From CAZEHJ01 sp964512485 (GTDB taxonomy: Bacteria > Bacteroidota > Rhodothermia > Rhodothermales > UBA10348), in the NCBI GenBank assembly GCA_964512485.1, contig CAZEHJ010000018.1, positions 1-53,227 of the forward strand: a stretch of DNA of 53,227 nucleotides, in the 5' to 3' direction. Shown here in pieces: positions 23,260-31,798 of the stretch (position 1 is its first letter; every line of letters begins with the position of its first letter). The notes under the pieces were generated by a model. The model saw nothing but the letters and a program-made list of their open reading frames with translations. It was not told where the DNA came from and made no database searches. The translations under genes were made by a program, and so were the position numbers.

Positions 23260-24726
23260 TCACGGAAGCTGTGCAACAGCCTGTTTCAGCCGTTCAGTAG
23301 TCTCGTTCTTGCCGAAATAAACCATCATGTCATAAAGCCCCGGTCCTGACGGAGATCCGCTAAGTCCCAGCCTCAGTGGAAACATGAGTTTCCCCATTCC
23401 GATCTCCTCTTCTTCCACCATGGCCTTCAAATCACCCTCAAGAGATTCGGTTGACCAATCGTCCAGCCGCTCAAGTCGTTCGATGAATCTGGTCAGAGTA
23501 GACCCCGAATCTTCTTTCCATCTCTTCTGAACAGATTTCTCATCGTACTCGCTCGGGCGCTCAAACAGAAAACTGGCGTCAAGAATATCATGCGCAAAGC
23601 TCATCCGCTCTTTCATGAGATCGACAGCTCGGCTGAGGTTTTCAAGAGAAACATCGCCAAATCGACTCACGGCAGTTTCCAGAACCTGGCCAGCGATACT
23701 CTCTGATGAACGCTCTCGCAAATACTGTTCGTTGAACCACTGCAGCTTCTGCAGATCGAATTGAACACCGGATTGCCCCACTCTCTCGAGGGAAAATGCC
23801 TCACACAATTCACTCAGGCTAAAAAGCTCGCGCTCGTCTCCAGGATTCCACCCCAAAAGTGCCAGAAAGTTGATTAGCGCTTCAGGTTCGTAGCCGGCAT
23901 CACGATATTGGGACACCGAAACGGGAATACCCTGCTTCTCCGCATTTCGCTTCGACAATTTGCCGCCGGTTGGACTCAATATCAGCGGGAGATGAGCCAT
24001 GGTCGGCGCCCTCCACCCCAACGCCTCGTAAAGAAATATGTGCTTGGGAGTAGAAGGAAGCCACTCTTCACCGCGGATCACATGCGTAATCTGCATTTCG
24101 TGATCATCCACGATATTCGCGAGGTGATAGGTGGGAAGGCCATCTGATTTAACCAGTACCTGATCGTCGACCGTAGAACTTTCAAAGCTCACAAGACCAC
24201 GAATCGCATCTTCGAACTCGATCACACGCCCTGGCTCTACTTTCATCCGAACTACGTGATCTTCACCTGCCCCGAGGCGTCGGGATACCTCTTCTTCGTC
24301 CAGGGACAGAGAATTACTCATCTCTCCTCTCGTCGTCAGATCGTATCTCGGATTCGGATTCTCTTTCGACCGGTGACGCTCCTTCATTTCATCGATCTCC
24401 TCGGGAGTATCAAATGCAACGTATGCGTTGCCCGACTGAATCAATTTTTCGGCGACGGAGGTATAGAGTTCGCTCCGTTCGGACTGATGGTACGGTCCAA
24501 ATCCGCCATCCTTGCCCGGTCCCTCACCGAATTCAAGCCCGGCCCACGCCAGGCTGTCGAGAATGTCCTTTTCAGCCTCAGGTACAAATCTGGATCGGTC
24601 GGTGTCTTCTACGCGGAGAACGAACACGCCCCCTTCCTTCTCGGCCAGCAGAAGGTTATAGAGCGCGGTTCTGAGACCGCCAATGTGTAGAAATCCTGTC
24701 GGGGAGGGTGCAAATCGAACGCGCAT
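23260..24726 (-). CDS. gltX: Glutamyl-tRNA synthetase
   Basis: A 488-residue class I aminoacyl-tRNA synthetase that charges tRNA-Glu. The HIGH motif is FAPSPTGFLHIGGLRTALYN at the N-terminus, and the KMSKS motif is KLSKRNAEKQG near residue 257. TYHLANIVDDHEMQITHVIRGEEWLPSTPKHI is the family's conserved active-site segment. The C-terminal helical anticodon domain is complete. The start ATG 24726 lies 150 bases past the anti-sigma stop, so gltX may have its own promoter in that stretch. It converges with meaB. Confidence 0.97.
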   Translation of the reverse strand: MRVRFAPSPTGFLHIGGLRTALYNLLLAEKEGGVFVLRVEDTDRSRFVPEAEKDILDSLAWAGLEFGEGPGKDGGFGPYHQSERSELYTSVAEKLIQSGNAYVAFDTPEEIDEMKERHRSKENPNPRYDLTTRGEMSNSLSLDEEEVSRRLGAGEDHVVRMKVEPGRVIEFEDAIRGLVSFESSTVDDQVLVKSDGLPTYHLANIVDDHEMQITHVIRGEEWLPSTPKHIFLYEALGWRAPTMAHLPLILSPTGGKLSKRNAEKQGIPVSVSQYRDAGYEPEALINFLALLGWNPGDERELFSLSELCEAFSLERVGQSGVQFDLQKLQWFNEQYLRERSSESIAGQVLETAVSRFGDVSLENLSRAVDLMKERMSFAHDILDASFLFERPSEYDEKSVQKRWKEDSGSTLTRFIERLERLDDWSTESLEGDLKAMVEEEEIGMGKLMFPLRLGLSGSPSGPGLYDMMVYFGKNETTERLKQAVAQLP

Positions 24727-24872
24727 GGATCGAGATCAGGTAAGGCGAATTGGCGTGGTAAATACAAAGCACAAGATACCACTTTGAATCGCGACCAGAT
24801 CCCAGCGGATCAGCCAAATGGAGTATTGACGGTGAAATCCCGAAGAAAGCTTTCGTAAACCGCGATCGGGTA

Positions 24873-25382
24873 TCAGTCCTGATCAGCCTCGATCAGAAGA
24901 CCAGGCTCAAACACATAGATATAGGACTGAAGGACCCGCGTGTCAGGCGATTCGAAGAAGACGCGTTCTTCTTCTTGATCCAAGAAGGTCGTCATTCCCG
25001 ACGTGTTTGTGATTGGAAGCAACAGTCCAACCATAAATACTGCCACGACAGCCGCAATCGCTGCGCGAACAGATACCGGACGCTTCGCATTCCAAAGAGG
25101 CTCCCGATCCTCGAACCGGTCAAACTTCTCGTTCGACTCCTTCAGCATGGCAAGTCTTTCGAAAAAGCGATCATCCGCCACCTGAGGTGGAGCTATGTGC
25201 TCTTGCCTGCTCATTCTTCTGAACAACATCACGTTGTCCATATACGCTCTGGATTCCTTGCTGTCAGCCAAATGGCTGTACAGTCCCGATTGCTTTTCGA
25301 GTGGGAGTTCTCCGTCCAGGTAGAGGTTCAAATCCTCCTCCTGGTTAAGGAACTCGTCGTTATGTTCGATGTGTGGGTTCAT
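24873..25382 (-). CDS. Membrane anti-sigma factor with a Zn-less ZAS-like domain
   Basis: A 169-residue single-pass protein just downstream (22 bases) of an ECF sigma gene, which makes it the likely cognate anti-sigma factor. The N-terminal module LNLYLDGELPLEKQSGLYSHLADSKESRAYM has the shape of the zinc-containing anti-sigma domain (L..YLDGEL...H-x3-C-x2-C), but here the motif reads H-L-A-D-S-K-E-S. The His is kept while both zinc-binding Cys positions are Ser. One membrane helix runs from about 103 to 127 (VRAAIAAVVAVFMVGLLLP), followed by a periplasmic tail of about 45 residues. What signal releases the sigma factor is not visible. Confidence 0.78.
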   Translation of the reverse strand: MNPHIEHNDEFLNQEEDLNLYLDGELPLEKQSGLYSHLADSKESRAYMDNVMLFRRMSRQEHIAPPQVADDRFFERLAMLKESNEKFDRFEDREPLWNAKRPVSVRAAIAAVVAVFMVGLLLPITNTSGMTTFLDQEEERVFFESPDTRVLQSYIYVFEPGLLIEADQD

Positions 25383-25404
25383 GAAACCGTTTCGCCGGAA
25401 TGGT

Positions 25405-26007
25405 TCAATTCAATCGAATCTTTTCTGTGTGCCGTTTCTCTCCAGTCGCTTGAGCCAAATTCAACTCTGACGTGGCGATGGCCTGACTCATCATTTTCGA
25501 GAGTTTCCTTCTGGCTTTGAAAAGCCGAGATTTGACTGCACTGATCGTGCTCTTGGTTACCGCAGCGATCTCTTCATACGTCAGGTTCTGATATTCCCTG
25601 AGAATGATTACTTCTCGATAGTCTGGGTTCAGCGTTTCAAGAAAGCCGGCTACGAACTTGATCTGCTCCGATTTTTCCATTTGTGTAAATGGAGTGTCGC
25701 TCGAGACAACGAGGTCCCAATTGTCATGTTGCAACCCGACATGGCGTCCTGATCGTCGAAGTGAATTCAGACACTGATTTCTGGCAATCGTGAACAACCA
25801 GGACTTGAAAGAAGCAGTTTTAAGAAGTCGAGATCTGTTTTCATAGACCCTGAGAAAGGTCTCCTGCATCACATCCTGTGCCGCATCAGAATCCAGTAAC
25901 ATCTTGTAGCAGAACGAATAAACCGGTCCCTTGTACCGATTGTATATCCCGACGAATGCAAATTCGTCGCCTGCTTGGAACGATTCTATGAGTGCAAATT
26001 CATTCAT
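25405..26007 (-). CDS. ECF RNA polymerase sigma factor (RpoE-like)
   Basis: A 200-residue group 4 sigma factor. Region 2 is FVGIYNRYKGPVYSFCYKMLLDSDAAQDVMQETFLRVYENRSRL, containing the DA(A/E)D-type 2.2 core and -10 binding helix. SFKSWLFTIARNQCLNSLRR follows. Region 4 is LNPDYREVIILREYQNLTYEEIAAVTKSTISAVKSRLFKARRKLSKMM, a clear helix-turn-helix for the -35 element. ATG 26007 (MNEFALIESF) is the family-like start; the longer frame adds 32 unrelated residues. It is followed by its membrane anti-sigma gene and diverges from the parvulin operon across 260 bases. Confidence 0.92.
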   Translation of the reverse strand: MNEFALIESFQAGDEFAFVGIYNRYKGPVYSFCYKMLLDSDAAQDVMQETFLRVYENRSRLLKTASFKSWLFTIARNQCLNSLRRSGRHVGLQHDNWDLVVSSDTPFTQMEKSEQIKFVAGFLETLNPDYREVIILREYQNLTYEEIAAVTKSTISAVKSRLFKARRKLSKMMSQAIATSELNLAQATGEKRHTEKIRLN

Positions 26008-26267
26008 GCACTTTCGCGTCCGAGATTGGTCCCGCCATCTGTCGTAACAATCTGGGTTTTTGATAGCATACTTCCGCGGAAATTGGTCCAATTTTTCTCG
26101 CACGCACGTGCGGAAAGTCCGACCTCATGTTTTTTGGACTTCGCGATGACGTTAAAGTTGCTCTCTCGCTTACAATAATTGCGTACAAAAATGCGGATCG
26201 AGTCAGGAACCATTAAAGGCAATGTTGCGTGGATGCGCTGCCATTCTTCACGCTCGTAACTCCGCGA

Positions 26268-28352
26268 ATGACTGAAAGAGTCTCATTTTCCCGAAAAAGA
26301 CGCATGCTCCGCTCTCGATTCGTTATTCCTGTCTTGATTTTTGTCCTGGCTTCCCTGCCGGCTTGCTCCTCCTCATCCAGCATTATGGACGAGTACTCGC
26401 CAGATGGCCTGGTGGCGATTGTTGATTCTGATTCTATTTCCACCGAGGAATTTGTAATCCATTACGAAAGAACGAGTGGTAATTCAGGTATTGTGACGGA
26501 CACGCTATCGGCACTTGGGGATTTCCTGGACAGATATGTCGATTTTCGAGTCAAAGTTCTTGAAGCCAGAGCCAACGGATACGACGAAGATCCGGGTATC
26601 AAGACGGAGATCGAGCAGTACCGACTCCAACTTGCCAGACCGTACATAATGGAACGAAACATATTCGAACCGTTGGTCAAGGAAATGTATGAGAGGCGAT
26701 CTGAAGCGGTATCTGCGCGCCACATTCTCATTACCCTCGCGCCTACCGCTCTACCGGCAGATACCATGGCTGTATTCAATCGGATCACCGCCATAAGAGA
26801 TTCCGTTCTCGCGGGTGCAGACTTCGGTGTCATGGCCGGCCTTCATTCAGAAGATCCTTCCGCAAAAGGCGCTCCGGGTTCTCCCGGATACCAGGGCGAT
26901 CTGGGATATTTCGGTGGTGGTCGAATGGTCGAGGAATTCGAAGACACGGCGTTCGCAACGCCTGTCGGAGAGGTATCGAAGCCGTTCAGAACTCAATTTG
27001 GCTACCACATCCTTCAGGTCAGAGACCGGATCAGGATGCCTTCTGATAGAGAACTCGCTCATATCATGATTCGACCTCGTGGAAATGCCGCCTCTGACGT
27101 GGCGGACATGGATCAACGCGTGTCTCGGGTCGCTGCTCGACTTGAGGCAGGAGAAGACTTTGGTGAATTGGCCAAGGAACTCTCTGATGATCAGAACTCT
27201 GCCCCGAATGCAGGGCACATCGGATTCGTCACATACGATGCTGGCCTTCCGTTCAACTTCAGAAACGCCGCTTTCTCCATCCCAGAGGCTGGGAGTCATA
27301 CAGGCCCCATCACCAGCCCCTTCGGTCAGCATTTCATCCAATTCATCAGCGAGAACGATCTCGGTACGTATGAAGAGGAATATGAAGCACTGAAAGACCG
27401 CGTCAATCAAATGCCGCGTGCTCAGAAGGCTGAAAAATTGTTCGCCGCGCAAGTGAGGAAAGAACTGGAGACTTGGGTGGATTCATCTCGCGTATACAGG
27501 TGGGCTGGTACGATGTCTGCAGATTCCCTGATTCGCATGCTCGCCTCCGGCTCGATAGACGCTGAAGATGGTGCTGCCGAGTTCATCCGGATAGGAGACA
27601 AGTCACTGACGGTTTCCGAGTTCGCTGCCTATTTCTCATCGGGGCGACTTCCACAGGCAACCGGAACAGATGACAGGATTTTCGCCGTGGTAGACCAGTA
27701 TCTGGACGAGCAGGCGATTTCATACCGGGTGGAAAAACTCGAAGAAAGTGACGAAGAGTTCTCCCGGACCATGCAAGACTTCAGGGATGGGCTGATATTG
27801 TTCAAATATATGGAAGACCACATCTGGTCCGCAGCGTCCACTGATACAACAGGACTTCTCAATCACTTCGAACAAAATCGAGACCAATACCAGTATCCTG
27901 ACCGGATCAGAGTCGTGAGTTATTCATCCACGTCAGAAGATGGGATGAGCTCATTCATCGAGACGCTCAGGAATTCCGATCTGGAAGCGGCCTTGAGATC
28001 TGCCTATTCGGATTCGTCGTATGCCCTGCGCACGGACACGACGTATGTGTCTGAAGTTACGGGATCTCTTTTCGACGCAGCTTTTGACCTTCAAGAGGGA
28101 GAGATTTCTGAATCCACTTCCTACAATCAGGGCTGGATAGCACTCTATCACGCAGGAGTCGACCTTGCACGGCCAATGACGTTTGAAGAAGCAAGGTCAT
28201 CCACGGTGAGCGACTATCAAATGATCGTAGAGTCTGAAATCCTCGCTGGACTTCGAGCCAAATACGGCGTCGAGGTATTTCCGGCCAACCTTCGTGATGT
28301 GATACTGTCACCTCCTGAGACTGAATCCTCCAATGCCGAGGCGCTCAATTGA
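26268..28352 (+). CDS. Parvulin-type peptidyl-prolyl isomerase lipoprotein (two PpiC domains)
   Basis: A 694-residue envelope protein. After a basic N-terminus and hydrophobic stretch the lipobox is LPAC, so it should be a lipoprotein facing the periplasm. The start may be ATG 26268 or ATG 26304; the shorter form gives a more compact signal peptide. A SurA-like N-terminal helical region is followed by two parvulin domains. The first runs from ARHILITLAP to FGYHILQVRDR with the QGDLGYFGGGRMVEEFEDTAF core. The second runs from ELAHIMIRP to FGQHFIQFISE. The C-terminal about 270 residues are unassigned. It folds outer-membrane or secreted proteins, and is first of three parvulin genes. Confidence 0.88.
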   Translation: MTERVSFSRKRRMLRSRFVIPVLIFVLASLPACSSSSSIMDEYSPDGLVAIVDSDSISTEEFVIHYERTSGNSGIVTDTLSALGDFLDRYVDFRVKVLEARANGYDEDPGIKTEIEQYRLQLARPYIMERNIFEPLVKEMYERRSEAVSARHILITLAPTALPADTMAVFNRITAIRDSVLAGADFGVMAGLHSEDPSAKGAPGSPGYQGDLGYFGGGRMVEEFEDTAFATPVGEVSKPFRTQFGYHILQVRDRIRMPSDRELAHIMIRPRGNAASDVADMDQRVSRVAARLEAGEDFGELAKELSDDQNSAPNAGHIGFVTYDAGLPFNFRNAAFSIPEAGSHTGPITSPFGQHFIQFISENDLGTYEEEYEALKDRVNQMPRAQKAEKLFAAQVRKELETWVDSSRVYRWAGTMSADSLIRMLASGSIDAEDGAAEFIRIGDKSLTVSEFAAYFSSGRLPQATGTDDRIFAVVDQYLDEQAISYRVEKLEESDEEFSRTMQDFRDGLILFKYMEDHIWSAASTDTTGLLNHFEQNRDQYQYPDRIRVVSYSSTSEDGMSSFIETLRNSDLEAALRSAYSDSSYALRTDTTYVSEVTGSLFDAAFDLQEGEISESTSYNQGWIALYHAGVDLARPMTFEEARSSTVSDYQMIVESEILAGLRAKYGVEVFPANLRDVILSPPETESSNAEALN

Positions 28353-29227
28353 CCGGACACCAGAACCATATTGGTCTCCTCTTCCTGAAACATTTCAGAA
28401 TCGGACTGCTGTCCCTCTTCCTACTCTTCGTAGCAGGGTGCTCCAACCAGCAGGAAGAGCAGAACTTCCTGGCCAGAGTCGGATCGGAGATGCTGACACA
28501 GGAAGAGGTGAATCGGCTTCTGGAGAATACGTCCGCCTTTCTGGATTCTTCCGATGCTGTTTCCCAGATCGTCGAACAGTGGGTCACGAATGAGTTACTG
28601 TATCAGGAAGCGGTTGAACGCGGACTCAGAGGGGATCCTCAAGTCCAACGACTTCTCTCTGACAACGAGCGCTCTGTGATGATCAACGCCCTTGTCAACC
28701 GGATGGCCGAGACTGAAATCGGTGCCGGACCCGACGATGCGTCCATTCAGACGTACTACGAGCAAAACCGAGAGCAACTTGCGTTGCGAGAGCCATTCGT
28801 CAGAGTGTTTCACCTGGTTTTTCAAAATCCGGACTCAGCTTCCTCAATTCGAGAGATCCTGGTTCAAAATCCTGACCTGAATGAGAATCCCGAAAGCAAA
28901 GCTCTCGTCGAGCCCTACATGGTTGCTGGAACAGATACCGATGCATATTTCCCTCAGAGCCAACTGTTTTCCAGAATTCCAGGATTGTCAGAAGCTATCA
29001 ATGACCTCTCAACCGATGAAGTTCTTCCAGTATTTGGCCATGAGGGCTCATTTCACGTCATCAAGCTCGTTGATCGTATACCGGCCGGTACTGTCCCGGG
29101 TCTTGATATGATCTCAGACAAGCTGCGAGATCGTGTCGCAATTCAGATGCGGAAACAGTTGTTTGCACGGCAGGTTCAACGGCTCCGCACGAGAGCACTG
29201 TCCAGGGACGAACTGGAAATCAAGTAG
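28349..29227 (+). CDS. SurA-like lipoprotein with a degenerate parvulin domain
   Basis: A 292-residue lipoprotein with lipobox FVAGC. Its N-terminal helical part (VGSEMLTQEEVNRLLEN...IVEQWVTNELLYQEAVERGL) matches the chaperone domain of SurA/PpiD proteins. The isomerase domain is only partly recognisable: VRVFHLVFQN matches the first strand and LSTDEVLPVFGHEGSFHVIKLVDRI the last part. The central G-G-D-L-G segment of active parvulins is missing, which suggests a chaperone without isomerase activity. The only usable start is TTG 28349, which overlaps the upstream stop (TTGA), so translation is coupled. Confidence 0.82.
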   Translation: MTGHQNHIGLLFLKHFRIGLLSLFLLFVAGCSNQQEEQNFLARVGSEMLTQEEVNRLLENTSAFLDSSDAVSQIVEQWVTNELLYQEAVERGLRGDPQVQRLLSDNERSVMINALVNRMAETEIGAGPDDASIQTYYEQNREQLALREPFVRVFHLVFQNPDSASSIREILVQNPDLNENPESKALVEPYMVAGTDTDAYFPQSQLFSRIPGLSEAINDLSTDEVLPVFGHEGSFHVIKLVDRIPAGTVPGLDMISDKLRDRVAIQMRKQLFARQVQRLRTRALSRDELEIK

Positions 29228-29374
29228 CCACCTTAACGAGATCTGCTCATCCGCTGGATACTATTTTTGCCGATCATTCGTTTTGAACTCGTGTCTCATG
29301 TCCGGGCGAAGACCTGAAGGACACGGACCAATTGGACACAACTTTCTTTTATCTTTTGTCAATCTCTCCCCTGT

Positions 29375-30748
29375 ATGAAACGTTTCACTGACTCTGGCTC
29401 ACAGATTCTGATTCGCGCGTTCCTGATCTTGATTCTCGTCTCGATGTCCGCCACGAGGGCTTCGGCTCAAGAAGAGCCCATCCTGGACGAAATCGTCGCC
29501 GTCGTCGGTAGCTACATTATTCTCCAGTCCGATGTCGATGGATTCGCCATGGGAGTGATGAATCAGCAGGAATTACCGTATTCACAAGACCTCTGGAAGG
29601 GCTCTCTTGATCAGCTGATTGCCGAAAAGGTTCTCGTTATCCATGCGCGACGAGACACGAACATTGTCGTCACAGATCAGCAGGTTGATCAGGGACTTGA
29701 CGCTCAAATTGCTCAAATTCAAGCCCAAGTTGGTGGGCAGGCCCGCCTCGAAGAGCTGTATGGTCGAACATTACTGGAGGTAAAAGCTGACCTGAGAGAA
29801 GATTTCAGAGATCGACTGCTCGCCGATGAGTTTCGTCGGCAAAAGTTTGCCGGACTCAAGGCAACGCCATCAGATGTTCGCGAGTGGTTCAATGAGATTC
29901 CCACCGACTCTCTTCCCACCCTCCCGGATGTTGTGCGTGTGTCTCACATAGTTCGCATGCCGCTCGTCACAGAGGCCGCCCGCGTGGAAGCCAATGAAAT
30001 TATTACCGCCATCCGGGACTCCGTTGTTGCCGGTGTGATCAGCATGGAGGAAATGGCAGAGTTGTTCTCAGACGATCCGGGATCAGCTTCAAACGGTGGT
30101 CTTTATGAGGATATGGGGCTGGATGAAGTAGTGCCGGAATTCGCAGCTATGGCTTCCCAAGCGGTTATTGGGGCATATTCAAGGACATTTGAAACTGAGT
30201 TTGGACTCCATTTCCTTCGCGTAAACGCTCGCCGCGGAGACAGAATTGACTACAACCATATTCTCATTTCGTTTGACGATAGGAAGGTAGACGACGAGCC
30301 AGCTGTCAGTCGCTTGACGGTTCTTCGTGATTCCATATTGACCAAGGGTGCATCTTTTGAAGTTCTTGCCCGTGAAGAGTCCGAAGAAGATCTCTCCAAG
30401 TCCCAGGGCGGCAGAGTCACCGATCCTTCAAACGGTGAACGGAATCTGTACATAGAGGCATTGGGTGGATTCTGGCAGAGTACGCTTTCCTCGTTGGAAG
30501 TGGACGACATCTCAGAACCATCCGAAGTCCAACTCCTTGATGGACGGAGAGCTTTTCACATCGTTCGACTCGAAGCCAGAATTCCGGCGCATCGGGTCGA
30601 TATCACAACTGACTATGAAATCATTGAGCGAAGGGCCCTACAGGCAAAACAGGGACGCGTGATGGATGAATGGTTGGAGAGCCTGAAAGAAACTGTTTAC
30701 ATTGATATCCGAGGAAAGGCCAAAGAGCTGTTCCTGGCTGACAACTAG
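29375..30748 (+). CDS. surA: Periplasmic chaperone SurA
   Basis: A 457-residue periplasmic peptidyl-prolyl isomerase and chaperone for outer-membrane proteins. A signal peptide ends near RASAQ-EE. The mature N-terminus ILDEIVAVVGSYIILQSDVDGFA is the hallmark SurA start. Two parvulin domains follow: VRVSHIVRMP to FGLHFLRVNAR, with SDDPGSASNGGLYEDMG, and YNHILISFDD to RAFHIVRLEARIP, with SQGGRVTDP. The length is near that of E. coli SurA (428). It lies 147 bases after the SurA-like gene and 17 bases before moxR, an order common in Bacteroidota. Confidence 0.93.
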   Translation: MKRFTDSGSQILIRAFLILILVSMSATRASAQEEPILDEIVAVVGSYIILQSDVDGFAMGVMNQQELPYSQDLWKGSLDQLIAEKVLVIHARRDTNIVVTDQQVDQGLDAQIAQIQAQVGGQARLEELYGRTLLEVKADLREDFRDRLLADEFRRQKFAGLKATPSDVREWFNEIPTDSLPTLPDVVRVSHIVRMPLVTEAARVEANEIITAIRDSVVAGVISMEEMAELFSDDPGSASNGGLYEDMGLDEVVPEFAAMASQAVIGAYSRTFETEFGLHFLRVNARRGDRIDYNHILISFDDRKVDDEPAVSRLTVLRDSILTKGASFEVLAREESEEDLSKSQGGRVTDPSNGERNLYIEALGGFWQSTLSSLEVDDISEPSEVQLLDGRRAFHIVRLEARIPAHRVDITTDYEIIERRALQAKQGRVMDEWLESLKETVYIDIRGKAKELFLADN

Positions 30749-30765
30749 ACCCATTATTCCGCGAC

Positions 30766-31755
30766 ATGGAAATCACCACCTCCCCGGAAACTGCTGAAGA
30801 GCTGAACAAAGGATTTGCCGCACTCCGAGAGGAGATCGGAAAAGTAATCGTTGGACAAGATGACATCATCCGACAGATTTTCATCAGCATGATCTGCCGA
30901 GGTCACGTTCTGCTTGTCGGTGTGCCGGGTCTTGCCAAGACGCTACTCATCCACACCATTGCAGACGCGATCGACCTTGAGTTCTCCAGGATTCAGTTCA
31001 CACCGGACTTGATGCCAAGTGATATAACTGGAACTGAGATTATCGAAGAAGACGCCACGACCGGACGACGTCAATTCAGATTTGTCAAGGGCCCTGTGTT
31101 TGCGAGTGTCGTATTGGCGGATGAAATCAATAGAACTCCTCCCAAGACTCAGGCAGCCTTGCTTGAAGCCATGCAGGAGCACCGCGTAACCGCAGCGGGA
31201 CATACATTTTCGCTTCCAGAACCGTTTTTTGTTCTGGCCACGCAGAATCCGATCGAACAGGAAGGTACCTATCCCCTTCCCGAGGCCCAGCTCGATCGGT
31301 TCATGTTCAATCTGTGGCTCGATTATCCTACGTTCGACCAGGAAGTCAACATAGTTCGTCAGACGACGAGTGCGGAGAAACCAGATAAGCGACACGTGAT
31401 GAGCGGTGAAGACATCCAGCGCTTCCAGACGCTCGTGCGCCAGGTACCGGTCGCCGACAACGTGATCGAATACGCTGTGCGCATGGTTGCTCAAACGAGA
31501 CCTGACAGTGAGCTTGCCCCTGATTTCGTATCGGAGTACATCAACTACGGTGCAGGTCCGAGAGCGTCACAGTATTTGATACTTGGTGCCAAGGCGATTG
31601 CTGCACTTGATGGTAGGCTCACCCCCGTGATTGAAGATGTCAATTCGATCGCTGTTTCGGTCCTGAGACATCGCATCGTGACCAACTTCAACGCCGAAGC
31701 AGATTCCGTTTCTGGTGTCGACATAATCAATCGTCTCTTCGAATCACAGTCTTAG
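30766..31755 (+). CDS. MoxR-family AAA+ ATPase
   Basis: A 329-residue AAA+ protein of the MoxR class. MoxR proteins act with von Willebrand-domain partners in cofactor insertion or envelope stress. Walker A is LLVGVPGLAKTLLIHT, Walker B is VVLADEINRTPPKTQAALLEAM, sensor 1 is VLATQNPIEQEGTYPLPEAQLDRF and sensor 2 lies in the GAGPRASQYL segment. Only these motifs support the class; no DUF58 or VWA gene follows. It lies 17 bases after surA and is probably the last gene of that operon; hutF starts 43 bases later. Confidence 0.93.
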   Translation: MEITTSPETAEELNKGFAALREEIGKVIVGQDDIIRQIFISMICRGHVLLVGVPGLAKTLLIHTIADAIDLEFSRIQFTPDLMPSDITGTEIIEEDATTGRRQFRFVKGPVFASVVLADEINRTPPKTQAALLEAMQEHRVTAAGHTFSLPEPFFVLATQNPIEQEGTYPLPEAQLDRFMFNLWLDYPTFDQEVNIVRQTTSAEKPDKRHVMSGEDIQRFQTLVRQVPVADNVIEYAVRMVAQTRPDSELAPDFVSEYINYGAGPRASQYLILGAKAIAALDGRLTPVIEDVNSIAVSVLRHRIVTNFNAEADSVSGVDIINRLFESQS

Positions 31756-31798
31756 CGGCTCACGACTCCACCGTTCTCACTCTGAACTGACGCCCCCC

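Noticed and set aside
26103..26143. Palindrome CGCACGTGCG and inverted AAGTCC/GGACTT upstream of the parvulin operon
   Set aside because: Both are too short to separate from chance in a 260-base spacer without conservation data.
29330..29360. TTGGAC and TATCTTTTG as a surA promoter
   Set aside because: Spacing (12 bases) fits neither sigma-70 nor the FCB -33/-7 consensus, so no promoter is called.
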